NCBI GenBank assembly: GCA_938009275.1
Contig: CALLHY010000057.1
Coordinates: 62,001-126,000, forward strand
From: an uncultured bacterium
GTDB lineage: Bacteria; Cloacimonadota; Cloacimonadia; Cloacimonadales; Cloacimonadaceae
Length of the DNA stretch: 64,000 bases
Direction of reading: 5' to 3'
Shown: positions 18,302-28,156 of the stretch, piece by piece
How the letters are laid out: every line of letters starts with the position of its first letter
Numbering within the stretch: the first letter of the stretch is position 1
Notes under the pieces: model-generated
The model's database searches: none
What the model was told of the DNA's origin: nothing
Seen by the model: only the letters and a program-made list of their open reading frames with translations
Program-made: the position numbers and the translations under genes

Positions 18302-19575
18302 TTTTTATCTACCATGGCTTTATCTAATACCTCTGCCAGTTTCGCAGTAAGTGCTTTGCGTTCATAAGTGGCAATGTATTCATAATCAGGCTGAAGTGAT
18401 TGCTGATCGTTCTTCCACGCCGAGTATAGTTGTAATAAAGCATCTTGAATAGCCGAAAGAGACCCGGAATCGGCAAGCACACATGTTCCGCAAGGTTTAA
18501 GGATTTCTGCTCCAATGCTATCGGGATTGATAACTGCTAATATGGGGCGATAACTGCGCATATATTCGAATAACTTGGAGTGGCTATCGGTATCGGAATG
18601 CTTTCCGGAAGGGGAAAAGAGCAGCAGCGCATCCGCAGCGCATATGCGCATTATGCTGTTGCGATGAGTTAAGTAGGGGTGAATGTTCACTATCTTGGAG
18701 ATGTGCTCGCTTATAGCATATTTGCCCAGCACAAAGGCAGGATTATTTTTACCGTAGATATTCACACTTATATCTTCCCGCATAATCAGGCCTGAATCAA
18801 TCAAGTTGGATATAGCTTCCCAGATTATATCCGGCTGAAATCTATCGTATAGACTACCTGTGAAAACTACGTTCATCTTTGTTTGGCGTTTATACTGCGG
18901 TATATCCACAAAGTCTGCCTCATCATAACCATTTGTAATGCCCGAAACTTTATCAATAAGCAGATTTGGATACTTTGCTACAAGCTTGGTGGTCATAAGA
19001 CTGTTTACGCACACTACTTGCCTGGCACCTGCAATAATCTCGGCTTCCCATCTATATTCCAGGGCTTGCACTTTTTTTGAGGGTGGGTTATCGGCTCTAG
19101 CCACTCCTAAAACCCATAGATCACGGTAATCAATGCAATAATCGATGCCAAAGAGCTTTTTGATATACGCGCCCAAGAAAAGTGCGGAGTAAGGAGGTGC
19201 AGTTATCAGCACGAGGTCAATCTTGTGTGTTTTTAGCAACTTTCTTATTGCCAGTTTGGCAAATGGCAGGAATACTACTTCAGGATCAGGCAGCATAAGG
19301 TTGCGGTTTATAATGTTAACCAGCTTGTGTAGCCTTAAGCCCCACATAAGTTTATACAGCCATCGGATATCCGGGCTGAAACAGCTATACACCTTGCATG
19401 ATATGTCGCTGGTTAATGAGTAGTCCTTTGGCTGTTTCAGGAATCTATGATCTGCACACAAAACAATTGGCTCCCACTCGAAATCAGGCAGGTGCCTGGC
19501 AAACTTCAGGCTTCGTTGCACTCCCGAGCCACCAACGGGTGGAAAGAGAAATGAGATGTATAGCAGCTTATTCAT
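18298..19575 (-). CDS. Glycosyltransferase (GT4-like, FPPxGGxGVQR type)
   Basis: A 425-aa GT-B protein beginning with the ISFLFPPVGGSGVQRSLKF motif typical of a GT4-like N-domain found in exopolysaccharide clusters. A C-terminal nucleotide-sugar region follows (VVFTGSLYDRFQPD, then KLFEYMRSYRPILAV, about residues 235-365). The same N-terminal motif occurs in the C-half of the fusion protein at 25656-28028, so the two are related. ATGA overlaps exist at both ends. It is probably part of the same surface-glycan pathway as the flippase upstream. Confidence 0.82.
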   Translation of the reverse strand: MNKLLYISFLFPPVGGSGVQRSLKFARHLPDFEWEPIVLCADHRFLKQPKDYSLTSDISCKVYSCFSPDIRWLYKLMWGLRLHKLVNIINRNLMLPDPEVVFLPFAKLAIRKLLKTHKIDLVLITAPPYSALFLGAYIKKLFGIDYCIDYRDLWVLGVARADNPPSKKVQALEYRWEAEIIAGARQVVCVNSLMTTKLVAKYPNLLIDKVSGITNGYDEADFVDIPQYKRQTKMNVVFTGSLYDRFQPDIIWEAISNLIDSGLIMREDISVNIYGKNNPAFVLGKYAISEHISKIVNIHPYLTHRNSIMRICAADALLLFSPSGKHSDTDSHSKLFEYMRSYRPILAVINPDSIGAEILKPCGTCVLADSGSLSAIQDALLQLYSAWKNDQQSLQPDYEYIATYERKALTAKLAEVLDKAMVDKN

Positions 19576-21035
19576 CGCTTTATCTTTCTTACAAAGTCTT
19601 TAATCATGTCAATCACTAAGCCGTCATCATATTTTAAGATTACCCCAAATAGCTTACCGATAATGTAGAAAGCCATACAATAAAGCGTTCCACCGATAAC
19701 GATGTTGGAAAAGTTATAACTGGTGATGAAACGCCATGGGTAGCAGAGCCATGCTGCCAGTCCAGCGGTTAAGGCTGTTAATAGCACACTGCGGATGGGG
19801 AAGTAGTCCCTTAAGTATATCCCCAGTGTTTTCTTCATAAATACCAGATACAAGACTACCGAAATCCAGGTTACCAAAACGGTTGCCCAAGCTGCTCCTG
19901 ACATACCAAAGGCTTTTATAAAGAAGTAATTAGCTATCACATTTGCCACTAGCATGAATAGCGCATTATACATTATCACCTTGGTTTTGCCAAACGCCTG
20001 GAACAAAATGCCATAAGTGGCGATGCGCAGAGGCAAGATAAACAGGTAAATCTTGAAGTATTCTGCTGCTCCGGCATAAGTAGCTCCATACAAAAACACC
20101 ATTATCGGCTCGGCAAACAGGTAGAACATCGCTGCCATCGGGAATACCAACAAGGCGTTCTTTCTAACTGCTGCTTTGTAAAGCTTGCTCATTCCAGTTC
20201 GGTTCTCTGCTTGCATGTTTGGTAAGAGAATTGAATTAACCGAATTGGCAAGAATACCGATGAGCGGTAACTCCATGGCACCAATGGAGAACACAGCAAA
20301 TTGCTCAGGCCCAAAAAAGCCGGAGATCATGAATTTATCTATCTGCACACCCATTATACCGATGATGGATGAAATACCCAGGGGGATAGAATAGGCAAGC
20401 TGTTGCCTGAATCCATCAAACATCATGGTGTTTATGGGATTCCTAAATCTGATCAGCTTTAATTGCGCATACAGCCATTGCAAGAAAGCGGAAGCTAAAA
20501 CTGCCCAGACTATCAGGCGTAAATCTCTGGTGAAAAAGGCGGTACCCATTATTAGTATAAGGTCGCAAAGCACGGCAAACAGAGTGAACTTAGCCGCTTG
20601 AAGGGGGCTGCGGAGCCCAAGCATTACGAAGCTGAATAGCTGGGTTACAAAGATGAATACTGGATACAAGGCATATATTACGAGCAAAGAGCTTAGCTCT
20701 GGATTATTAAAACGAAGTGCTATAAAGTCCTTTAGCAGATAGATGCAAACCGCGAAGAGCACAGACAGGGCTGAAGTTACATTCAATGTGCGGCTAATAA
20801 AGCGTTTCTGCTGTTCACCTGTGGCACATTTGGGCAAGAAATATAGCAAGCTCTGTGGAATGCCAAACAGCAACAGGGTAGAGAAGGTGCTGTATATCAG
20901 GAACAACTGACGGTAACTGCCCAGTTCCGTAGGAGTAATAAGCCTTGCAAGGGCAATGCCAATCACACTCTTTACAAAGAAGCGAAAGAACTCTGTGGCA
21001 GATAGCAATCCTGCCTGTTTGGATAGTTCACTCAC
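19572..21035 (-). CDS. Polysaccharide flippase (Wzx/MATE-like, MOP superfamily)
   Basis: A 487-aa integral membrane protein with about 12-14 hydrophobic helices along its whole length and the MOP-superfamily N-terminus (LARLITPTELGSYRQLFLIY, residues 28-47). Typical lipid-linked oligosaccharide flippases have this size and topology and move undecaprenyl-linked repeats to the periplasm. It sits between two glycosyltransferases and a secreted glycosidase-like protein in one operon with 4-nt overlaps. No Wzy polymerase or Wzz chain-length gene is visible nearby, so the export route past the inner membrane is open. Confidence 0.88.
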   Translation of the reverse strand: MSELSKQAGLLSATEFFRFFVKSVIGIALARLITPTELGSYRQLFLIYSTFSTLLLFGIPQSLLYFLPKCATGEQQKRFISRTLNVTSALSVLFAVCIYLLKDFIALRFNNPELSSLLVIYALYPVFIFVTQLFSFVMLGLRSPLQAAKFTLFAVLCDLILIMGTAFFTRDLRLIVWAVLASAFLQWLYAQLKLIRFRNPINTMMFDGFRQQLAYSIPLGISSIIGIMGVQIDKFMISGFFGPEQFAVFSIGAMELPLIGILANSVNSILLPNMQAENRTGMSKLYKAAVRKNALLVFPMAAMFYLFAEPIMVFLYGATYAGAAEYFKIYLFILPLRIATYGILFQAFGKTKVIMYNALFMLVANVIANYFFIKAFGMSGAAWATVLVTWISVVLYLVFMKKTLGIYLRDYFPIRSVLLTALTAGLAAWLCYPWRFITSYNFSNIVIGGTLYCMAFYIIGKLFGVILKYDDGLVIDMIKDFVRKIKR

Positions 21036-22486
21036 GGCAACTCCAGTTCATCAATCTGCACTGTAAAACTATATGTTTCATCGGTTCCGTCACGCTGCAT
21101 ATTTATTCTATACTCCCCAGGACTGATATAGCTTTTTTGCCCATCATAGCTATTTGCGGGGCTAGCATCAAGTTTACCATTCCAAAAATCCCAGTTCTGA
21201 CCTTGCATATAGTATCTATAACGGCTATAAACCACTTTATCCGAAGCTATTTCCCATTTCCAGCGTCCTTCTTCGGGCACTTTAATACTAATGATATACT
21301 CGCCTGTAGAGGCATTTATCTTAAATCTACTGCCAAATTCCTGCTTAACATCAGGATCGTTGATGCTATAAGACGCCATCAATTCAGGATAGGCAAGGCG
21401 TTTCAATTGATCCCAGGCGTCACCGACTTTCAACCCCGGATAGCTGAATAATGCGTTACCGCCAAATCCATGCTGCCTGGTGTAATCAATTCTTCGTGCA
21501 ATATCTGTTACGTTGTAGCCAATTTTCCCATTCACTGCCAGCGATTTTCCATTTGTATCCCATGCACGTAAGCCGGGAATGATGGCATCGTCTTTGCCAA
21601 TCAGCTTCATCTGCTGCAATTGCCGTTTGTAAACCTCAAAATCCGTGTTATACGCCATAGGATAGACCCTGTCCACCAATCCTAACTGAAGCCAGGATAC
21701 CCAATCCTGGGCGTAAGCGACATTGGCATCGGCAATATCGGCAAACACAGCAGCACTTAGCAGTAGATCATTATCAAGCTCTTTCAGCATTCCACGTAAA
21801 CGATGAACAAAGCTCGTAACCTGCATAATCCGCCACTCGTTGAAGGTAATCTCATTACCATTTGCCACATATTCATTGTACCTCGTCACAGACACAGGAT
21901 GATATCCCAGGCGTTTGTCGGGATAGCGGATATAGTCCAGATGCAAGCCATCTAAACCCGGGTAACCTACCACCAGATTACACAATACATTCAACAGATA
22001 GTCCTGTACCTCGGGAACCCCTGGATCCACAAAATACCCAAACTGATTATCGCCATTTAAATAGCTGCCGTTGGCGGTAACCGTAAGCCAATCCCGGTGA
22101 TTAGTGTATATATAGTTTCTTTGCAGTAGCTTGGCATCTAGAGGAGTGGCATTGAACACAATCACCCACGCATGTATTTGCAGCCCGGCCGCATGACCTT
22201 TGTCCAAAACGTATGCCAAAGGATCAAAGCTAGCATTATTTAAAACATGGCTACGTGGCTCTGGATTTGCATATTGGGAAGCCCCTCGACTGGTATCAAA
22301 CAGCGCATCACTCCGATAGCGTACTTCCACCAGTAATTCTGTTTGGTGGTTATCTAGCGCAGTTGCTATCACTTCATCTATCAGGGCGGGGCTTGTGATG
22401 TCCCATGGAAGCACCCATACCGAGCGCACTTCTGCTGATGCAAGCGAGCAAAGGCAAATCATTAGTATAAAATGTATGTATTTCAA
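21032..22486 (-). CDS. Secreted glycosyl-hydrolase-like protein (GHL10/DUF187 family)
   Basis: 484 aa with a signal peptide (residues 1-18, cleaved after ASA) and a TIM-barrel-like domain (about 20-350). The blocks EVRSVWV, LLVEVRYRSDALF, GLQIHAWVIVFN, GLDGLHLDYIRYP and DRVYPMAYN match the glycosyl-hydrolase-like 10 family, whose best-studied relatives act on peptidoglycan or extracellular polysaccharide. The conserved HLDYIRYP strand carries the expected acidic residue. A C-terminal beta-rich region (about 375-484) may bind carbohydrate. Its place in the operon suggests that it trims or remodels the polymer made by the neighbouring transferases. Confidence 0.82.
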   Translation of the reverse strand: MKYIHFILMICLCSLASAEVRSVWVLPWDITSPALIDEVIATALDNHQTELLVEVRYRSDALFDTSRGASQYANPEPRSHVLNNASFDPLAYVLDKGHAAGLQIHAWVIVFNATPLDAKLLQRNYIYTNHRDWLTVTANGSYLNGDNQFGYFVDPGVPEVQDYLLNVLCNLVVGYPGLDGLHLDYIRYPDKRLGYHPVSVTRYNEYVANGNEITFNEWRIMQVTSFVHRLRGMLKELDNDLLLSAAVFADIADANVAYAQDWVSWLQLGLVDRVYPMAYNTDFEVYKRQLQQMKLIGKDDAIIPGLRAWDTNGKSLAVNGKIGYNVTDIARRIDYTRQHGFGGNALFSYPGLKVGDAWDQLKRLAYPELMASYSINDPDVKQEFGSRFKINASTGEYIISIKVPEEGRWKWEIASDKVVYSRYRYYMQGQNWDFWNGKLDASPANSYDGQKSYISPGEYRINMQRDGTDETYSFTVQIDELELP

Positions 22487-23823
22487 GTCTTTTCCTTCAC
22501 AGTAATGATGCTTGCTTCAGCATTGCCGTCTGCAAAGCTTAGTTCAACCGTATCCCTGGCCTTAATCTGTTTGGCAGAACTGATTAGTTTTCCATTCAAA
22601 TATGCCATAATCCAGCCTTTCTGCTGCAAGTTTTGCGGGGATAGCCTCCATAATAGCTCGCGGGTATGTTCCAGCTTTTTGTTATGGTTGTTTAGCTTAT
22701 CCATGGTATAGCCATTTAATTCACTACCGAGCCTTGCCAGGTCACTTTCGGCGCGGCTGTGCTTAAGCTCTGAAAGGCTATTTAAAATACCAAGCGTGCG
22801 CTGAGATACCATGGCAAATTGTTGCCGCTTTTGCCGCACCATATTGTGGATATTGCCCAAACCCAGGCAAGCCATGTCAAAGCGTTGCTGATAGCTTTGC
22901 CACAGCTTTTCAGGGTGATATTGTGAAACGTTTAACTTAGCAGTAGCAAGCTGTTGACGATATATCCCAAGCTCTTTTTCGGCTGCCAGATTTAGCCTTC
23001 TGGAAAGAGATGAAACCAAAGCGCTCAGCTCTTTCTTATCTGGAACTGCCAGCTCTGCCGCTGCTGAGGGGGTTGGTGCACGCAAATCTGCCACAAAGTC
23101 CGATAGGCAAAAGTCTATCTCATGACCCACAGCCGATATCACCGGCAATCGCGAAGCGAATATCTGTCGCACCAAGCCTTCGTCGTTAAAGCAAAACAGG
23201 TCTTCCTGTGAGCCACCGCCACGTGTTAGAATAATCAGCTCTACTTCATTCATATCGTTAAAAAACTTCAGCCCCGCGATTAGTTGCCTGGGTGCCTCCG
23301 CGCCCTGAACCGATGCCGGATAAACTTGCACCTCTACAGGGTAACGCCTCATAATAACGTTCTTAATGTCTTGCAAAGCCGCCCCGGTGGCAGAGGTTAT
23401 GATGCCAATTTTATCGGGATAACGCGGCAATGCTTGCTTATGTTTGGCATCGAATAGTCCTTCCTGATTCAGCCTGCGTTTCAGCTCTTCAAGCTTTGCT
23501 TGCATAGCGCCCAGGCCGGCTTTTGTCATGGACTGCACATTAAGGTTATAGGTTCCGCCTTTTTCAAATACGGTAATCTTGCCATAACAGACTACTTGCA
23601 TACCCTCTTGCGGCTTAAAATCAAGGCGGTAATTGCTATTCTTAAAGAAAGTGCAGCGCAAGGTGGCATTTTCATCTTTCAGATTGAAATACATATGCCC
23701 CGAACTGTGATGCGTGAAGTTAGACACCTCACCTGCCACGTAGAGCGGCTCTATCGATGTCTCGATTATTTGCCTGATGTGTCTGCTAACCTCAAATACG
23801 CTAAAAACGTTAGTACTATCCAT
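22483..23823 (-). CDS. xseA: Exodeoxyribonuclease VII large subunit
   Basis: A 446-aa XseA with an N-terminal OB-fold (FSVFEVSRHIRQIIE, then VAGEVSNFTHHSSGHMYFNL) and the catalytic core: GIITSATGAALQDI, ILTRGGGSQEDLFCFNDE and SAVGHEIDFCLSDFVADLRAPTPSAAAE (in several pieces, about residues 140-285), followed by a long helical C-terminus. It degrades single-stranded DNA into oligonucleotides with XseB. No xseB gene is visible in the window. It is the first gene of a five-gene operon otherwise devoted to surface glycans; all junctions are 4-nt ATGA overlaps. Confidence 0.96.
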   Translation of the reverse strand: MDSTNVFSVFEVSRHIRQIIETSIEPLYVAGEVSNFTHHSSGHMYFNLKDENATLRCTFFKNSNYRLDFKPQEGMQVVCYGKITVFEKGGTYNLNVQSMTKAGLGAMQAKLEELKRRLNQEGLFDAKHKQALPRYPDKIGIITSATGAALQDIKNVIMRRYPVEVQVYPASVQGAEAPRQLIAGLKFFNDMNEVELIILTRGGGSQEDLFCFNDEGLVRQIFASRLPVISAVGHEIDFCLSDFVADLRAPTPSAAAELAVPDKKELSALVSSLSRRLNLAAEKELGIYRQQLATAKLNVSQYHPEKLWQSYQQRFDMACLGLGNIHNMVRQKRQQFAMVSQRTLGILNSLSELKHSRAESDLARLGSELNGYTMDKLNNHNKKLEHTRELLWRLSPQNLQQKGWIMAYLNGKLISSAKQIKARDTVELSFADGNAEASIITVKEKT

Positions 23824-23929
23824 AGAAAGTCCAAGCTTTGTAAGTGGCAGTTATTTGTCAATAAAACTGAAGCCAGGCCAATTCATCCACCAATTTATGC
23901 GCTATTAGTGAGTGCACACGGATTGGTGC

Positions 23930-23958
23930 TTGACACAATTGGCGAGCCAAACTAAATA
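23930..23958 (+). promoter_or_regulatory. Promoter for queC-asparaginase-glycosyltransferase operon
   Basis: TTGACA at 23930-23935, a 17-bp spacer and TAAATA at 23953-23958, 27 bp upstream of the queC ATG. The leader is too short to hold a preQ1 riboswitch. Confidence 0.6.
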
Positions 23959-23985
23959 GAGCAAAGAGAATAATTGGGAAGGATT

Positions 23986-24660
23986 ATGATCCGAGCGATT
24001 GTGTTATTAAGCGGTGGAATGGATTCACTGGTCAGCACCGCACAAGCTGTGGCGGAGTGCGAGGAAGTGAACTTTCTGCATTTTAATTATGGCCAGCGAA
24101 CCGCAGCCAAAGAGCAGGCTTGTTTTGAGGCTTTGGTAAATCACTATCAGCCCCAAAGGCATAAAATAGTCAGCTATAACTGGCTTAGCGAAATTGGTGG
24201 TTCCGCGCTAACTGATAAGCGCATAGATATTCCCTTGGGTAATGACTCAGCGGAGATACCGGTCACCTACGTTCCCTTTCGCAATGCTACATTCCTATGC
24301 GCGGCAGTTGCCTGGGCGGAGGTGATAAATGCTAACTGCATTTATATCGGCGCAGTGGAAGAAGATAGCTCTGGTTATCCTGATTGCCGGAAAGTATTCT
24401 TTGATGCCTTCAGTCAAGTGATTGCCACTGGCAGCAAAAAGGCAAATGCCATAGAAATCAGAACTCCCGTGCTGAACCTGAATAAAGCGGAAATCGTGCA
24501 GCTTGGTATGACGCTGGGCGCACCTTTCCAGAATTCCTGGAGCTGCTATGCGGATAATTTTGAGGCTTGCGGGGTTTGTGATAGCTGCCGCCTAAGGCTA
24601 AACGCATTTAGCAGGGCAGGCTTCCTTGACCCCATTAAGTATAAAACAACAAATAAGTAG
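23986..24660 (+). CDS. queC: 7-cyano-7-deazaguanine synthase
   Basis: A 224-aa ATP-dependent enzyme that converts 7-carboxy-7-deazaguanine to preQ0 in the queuosine pathway. It shows the PP-loop motif LLSGGMDS near the N-terminus, the FNYGQRT block, the VPFRNATFL motif and the C-terminal zinc site (SCYADNFEACGVCDSC, four Cys). I choose the ATG at 23986 because homologues start just before the PP-loop; a TTG four codons earlier (23974) is possible. No queD, queE or queF lies next to it here. It heads a three-gene operon with its own promoter. Confidence 0.95.
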   Translation: MIRAIVLLSGGMDSLVSTAQAVAECEEVNFLHFNYGQRTAAKEQACFEALVNHYQPQRHKIVSYNWLSEIGGSALTDKRIDIPLGNDSAEIPVTYVPFRNATFLCAAVAWAEVINANCIYIGAVEEDSSGYPDCRKVFFDAFSQVIATGSKKANAIEIRTPVLNLNKAEIVQLGMTLGAPFQNSWSCYADNFEACGVCDSCRLRLNAFSRAGFLDPIKYKTTNK

Positions 24661-25659
24661 ATGCAAGAAAAGAAATCTGAGATGAATAAAAAGATACTCA
24701 TTATCCTAACTGGTGGAACAATAGCCATGAAGGCCTCAGGTGCCTCTGGTGTTGTCCCCAGCCCCGAATTCGCAGAGTTTATTAGCAAGTTCCCGCAGCT
24801 CAGAAACGTTGCGGACATAGACGTTATGGACTACCTGAATGTTCCCAGTCCATACATGACGCCCCAAATGATGCTGGATCTGGCAAAACTGATAGACCTT
24901 AAGATTATGGATTATGACGGAGTAGTTATTACCCATGGAACCGATACACTGGAAGAGAGTGCCTATCTCTGCGACTTGGTGCTAACTACGCGTAAACCCG
25001 TGGTGTTTACTGCAGCCATGCGCAGTGGCAGCGATATTGGGCTTGATGGACCACGTAATATAGTAGGCGCGGTTCGGGTGGCTAGTCATCATGAGTCTAT
25101 GGATAAGGGTGTATTGGTGGTAATGAATGATGAAATACATACTGCTCGCGACGTTGTTAAATCCGATACTGGCAAAGTAGACGCCTTTATCTCGATGGGT
25201 TATGGGCCTATTGGCAACGTTGATCCCGACATAGTGGTTTACCATCGTTCCACTTTGTACCGTGAAAGCGTTTGGACAGATAAACTAAATACTAAAGTAG
25301 ATTTGATAAAGGCAGTAGCTGGCATAGACGGCAGGTTCATAAGATGTAGCGTTGATAGCGGTGCTGTGGCAATAGTATTGGAAGCTTTTGGCAGAGGTAA
25401 TGTGCCAAGAGATTTAGTGCCGGACATCAAAGCGGCAATGGACGCAAATGTACTGATGGTGATTGCCTCGCGCACCTATACCGGAAGAGTGTTGCCAGAA
25501 TACGGTTATGAGGGAGGCGGAAAGCATCTTCACGAATTGGGTGCCATCCTCGCAGGGGATATGCGTGGCGTGAAGGTGCGGTTAAAGCTAATGGCACTAT
25601 TTGGCAAGTATGACAATGCCGACACCGTTAAGCGTTTCTTCTTGCAGAGTTTAAGTTGA
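24661..25659 (+). CDS. L-asparaginase (type I-like, cytoplasmic)
   Basis: A 332-aa protein with the two threonine motifs of asparaginases: TGGTIAMK (first catalytic Thr, residue 20) and ITHGTDTLEESAYL (second Thr and Asp, about residues 91-104). The AAMRSGSDIGLDGPRN block is also characteristic. It hydrolyses asparagine to aspartate and ammonia. There is no signal peptide, so it is cytoplasmic. Translation may start at 24661, directly after the queC stop, or at the ATG at 24682; neither has a strong ribosome site. It fits the amino-acid-fermenting profile suggested by gdhA. Confidence 0.9.
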   Translation: MQEKKSEMNKKILIILTGGTIAMKASGASGVVPSPEFAEFISKFPQLRNVADIDVMDYLNVPSPYMTPQMMLDLAKLIDLKIMDYDGVVITHGTDTLEESAYLCDLVLTTRKPVVFTAAMRSGSDIGLDGPRNIVGAVRVASHHESMDKGVLVVMNDEIHTARDVVKSDTGKVDAFISMGYGPIGNVDPDIVVYHRSTLYRESVWTDKLNTKVDLIKAVAGIDGRFIRCSVDSGAVAIVLEAFGRGNVPRDLVPDIKAAMDANVLMVIASRTYTGRVLPEYGYEGGGKHLHELGAILAGDMRGVKVRLKLMALFGKYDNADTVKRFFLQSLS

Positions 25660-28028
25660 GAATAGCCATAGTAGGCCCCGCTCCACCCTTCAGAGGAGGC
25701 ATTTCGCTATTCGCGCTGATGCTGGCAAGGGCATGGAAAGAAAACGGGAATGAAGTGGCTTTCTTCAATTTTGACCAGCAGTATCCCAAGCTGCTTTTCC
25801 CAGGCAAGAATCAGATAGATAACAGCCTGGATGAACATGAGTTCACTAATTTCCGGATTATTACACCTTGGATGCCGCTAAGCTGGAAGAAAGCCGTTGA
25901 CGCTATTGCAGATTATCAACCTGACAGGGTAGTTTTCTCGTGGTTCCTTCCCTTTTTCGCGCCTGCTTACTACTTCATAATGCGCAAGCTCTCCCTTAGC
26001 TCTAAAGTTATTCTGGCGCATAATGTTGCTTCGCACGAGAAGTGGTTATTGGGAAAGCTGCTAAGCAAAGCTGTATTTAGTCAAGCAAATGCAATAGTTG
26101 TACTTAGCAAGTCATCAATGAACGAACTTAGTATGATGCATCCGTTATCTTTATATAATAAAGCATGCTTAGGCTTTCATCCCATATATAGTAACTATGC
26201 AGATAAGGCTGAAGAGAACTCAGGGGCATGCGATACTCTGCTCTTCTTCGGATTAATAAAGCCATATAAGGGACTGGATGTCCTTCTAGACGCCATGCCA
26301 CGTGTGCTTAGTGCTATACCGCAGTTAAAGCTGGTTATCGCCGGAGAGGTTTATGGCGATAAAGAAGCTTATATTCGGCAAATATATGATCTTGGCATTC
26401 AACATGCGGTTGATGCCCATTTCCGTTATATCAGCGATGATGAAGTAGCGCAGTATTTTAGCCGTAGCAGCCTGTGTGTTTTACCCTATAAAAGTGCCTC
26501 GCAGAGCGGTGTGATAGCCACTTCCTATAGCTTCGGTGTGCCTGTGCTTGCCTCGGATGTGGGAGGCTTGGGCGAATACATAATCCCCGGTGAAACAGGC
26601 TATCTGGTAAAACCCAATGACCCCATAAGCCTCGCCGATGCAATAATAAGCTTCTATAAACAAAAGCCTGAGCTGAAGCCTGCCATTATGGAGTATAACA
26701 AACTTCATTCATGGGATAGTTTGGCTTCATTAATAGCCGGATGCAGCACTGATAAACTTGGAACAAAGCGAAGGAGTAAGCCTGCTGAACTAAAGAAGCT
26801 GTTGTTGATTAGCTACTATTTTCCTCCCTGCGGAGGGGCAGCAGTTCAGAGGTGGTTACGCTTTATAGATGCTCTTGACAAGCGTGGAGTGCAAGTAACG
26901 GTGATAACTACCAAAGATGGTGATTATCCATATCGCGATGAAAGCCTTGTTACCAAGCTACCCAAAGGCATCAAGGTACTGCGGAGTAAGCCATTGGGCT
27001 TCAGTAGCATTTGGCGCATGTTTGGTAATAAAGAACTGCCTTATGGTTCGCTTAAGACCAGTCAAACTGATTCAATTCTCAAGCGAATAGCATATTGGAT
27101 TAGATTAAATCTGGTGGTTCCTGATATGCGCCTTGGCTGGAATAATAGTGCATACCACTTGGCAGAACAGGAACTGATAACCAATAACTACGACATGGTT
27201 ATTACAACCGGACCGCCACATTCTACGCATCTGATTGGGATGAAGCTTAAAGATAGATTCGGCGTACGTTGGTGCACCGACTTTCGCGATCCCTGGTCGG
27301 AAATATACTATCTGAAACTAAGCCCACCTTCGCAAGTAACCATGATGTTGCACCGCTATCTGGAGAAGAAGGTGATCAGCAAGGCAGATGTGAATTACAT
27401 TGTAAGCTCTGGAATTGCCAATACTCTGCCTGCTGGCAAGAAAGTGATTCTCTACAATGGCTACAATCCTCAGGACTTTGCCGGCAAAGAATATTGCTCA
27501 ACGGACACTTTTCGCATTAAGTACGTAGGTCAGCTTACCGCAGGGCAAAATCCCGCCCCGCTCTTTACTGCGCTCGAGCAGCTTCAGGACAAAACGAGCA
27601 TTGAGCTTTCGTTCATCGGCACCCGGGTAGTTCCACCAAGTAGCTTCAAGCTAAAGCAAGTGCCTTTTACAAAGCATGATTCTGCGATAGATGAGATGGT
27701 GAATGCCGAGCTTTTAGTGCTGATAATAAATTATTATCCCGGAAACGAGGGTATGCTGACTACTAAGCTTTTCGAATATATCGCATCACGCACACCAATA
27801 CTGTGCATTGCCGAACCTGGGGGAGAGGCTGAAAGCATAATATCCCAAAGTGATAGCGGACTAACATGCAATGATGCCAATCAGATTGCCGAATATATAT
27901 CGCATCTATATAAGCTATGGCAACAAGGGAAGCCTTTAAGGTGCTCAGGAGATGTATCTTTCTTTGATGTAAACCGGCAGATTGAATATATTCTAAAGTC
28001 CTTTACCAATAACCAATTGCGCATGTAA
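25656..28028 (+). CDS. Double glycosyltransferase fusion (two GT-B/GT4-type modules)
   Basis: A 790-aa protein with two complete GT-B modules in one continuous frame. Module 1 (residues 1 to about 360) starts MRIAIVGPAPPFRGGIS and has FFGLIKPYKGLDVLLDAM and EYIIPGETGYLVKPND near its C-terminus. A short basic linker (KRRSKPAELKK) leads to module 2 (about 380-790), which restarts with LLLISYYFPPCGGAAVQRW, the same N-motif as the transferase at 18298-19575, and ends with TKLFEYIASRTPILCIAE. It could add two sugars in sequence. The start is TTG, overlapping the asparaginase stop as TTGA. I see no sign of a frameshift. Confidence 0.88.
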   Translation: MRIAIVGPAPPFRGGISLFALMLARAWKENGNEVAFFNFDQQYPKLLFPGKNQIDNSLDEHEFTNFRIITPWMPLSWKKAVDAIADYQPDRVVFSWFLPFFAPAYYFIMRKLSLSSKVILAHNVASHEKWLLGKLLSKAVFSQANAIVVLSKSSMNELSMMHPLSLYNKACLGFHPIYSNYADKAEENSGACDTLLFFGLIKPYKGLDVLLDAMPRVLSAIPQLKLVIAGEVYGDKEAYIRQIYDLGIQHAVDAHFRYISDDEVAQYFSRSSLCVLPYKSASQSGVIATSYSFGVPVLASDVGGLGEYIIPGETGYLVKPNDPISLADAIISFYKQKPELKPAIMEYNKLHSWDSLASLIAGCSTDKLGTKRRSKPAELKKLLLISYYFPPCGGAAVQRWLRFIDALDKRGVQVTVITTKDGDYPYRDESLVTKLPKGIKVLRSKPLGFSSIWRMFGNKELPYGSLKTSQTDSILKRIAYWIRLNLVVPDMRLGWNNSAYHLAEQELITNNYDMVITTGPPHSTHLIGMKLKDRFGVRWCTDFRDPWSEIYYLKLSPPSQVTMMLHRYLEKKVISKADVNYIVSSGIANTLPAGKKVILYNGYNPQDFAGKEYCSTDTFRIKYVGQLTAGQNPAPLFTALEQLQDKTSIELSFIGTRVVPPSSFKLKQVPFTKHDSAIDEMVNAELLVLIINYYPGNEGMLTTKLFEYIASRTPILCIAEPGGEAESIISQSDSGLTCNDANQIAEYISHLYKLWQQGKPLRCSGDVSFFDVNRQIEYILKSFTNNQLRM

Positions 28029-28156
28029 CTACATAGCAAACCTCAGTATAGCCATAATACGTACAAACATATATTTAATTTAACGCTCAGTCAGGATAAC
28101 CAATACGATCTTTATCATTCATCTCTTATTCATTAAAAAACGCGCGAGTGACCACG

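Noticed and set aside
23824..23985. preQ1 riboswitch before queC
   Set aside because: A promoter ends at 23958, leaving about 20 nt of leader, too short for the aptamer.
25656..28028. Frameshift or chimeric join in the 790-aa glycosyltransferase
   Set aside because: The frame is continuous, with a plausible linker and both modules intact.
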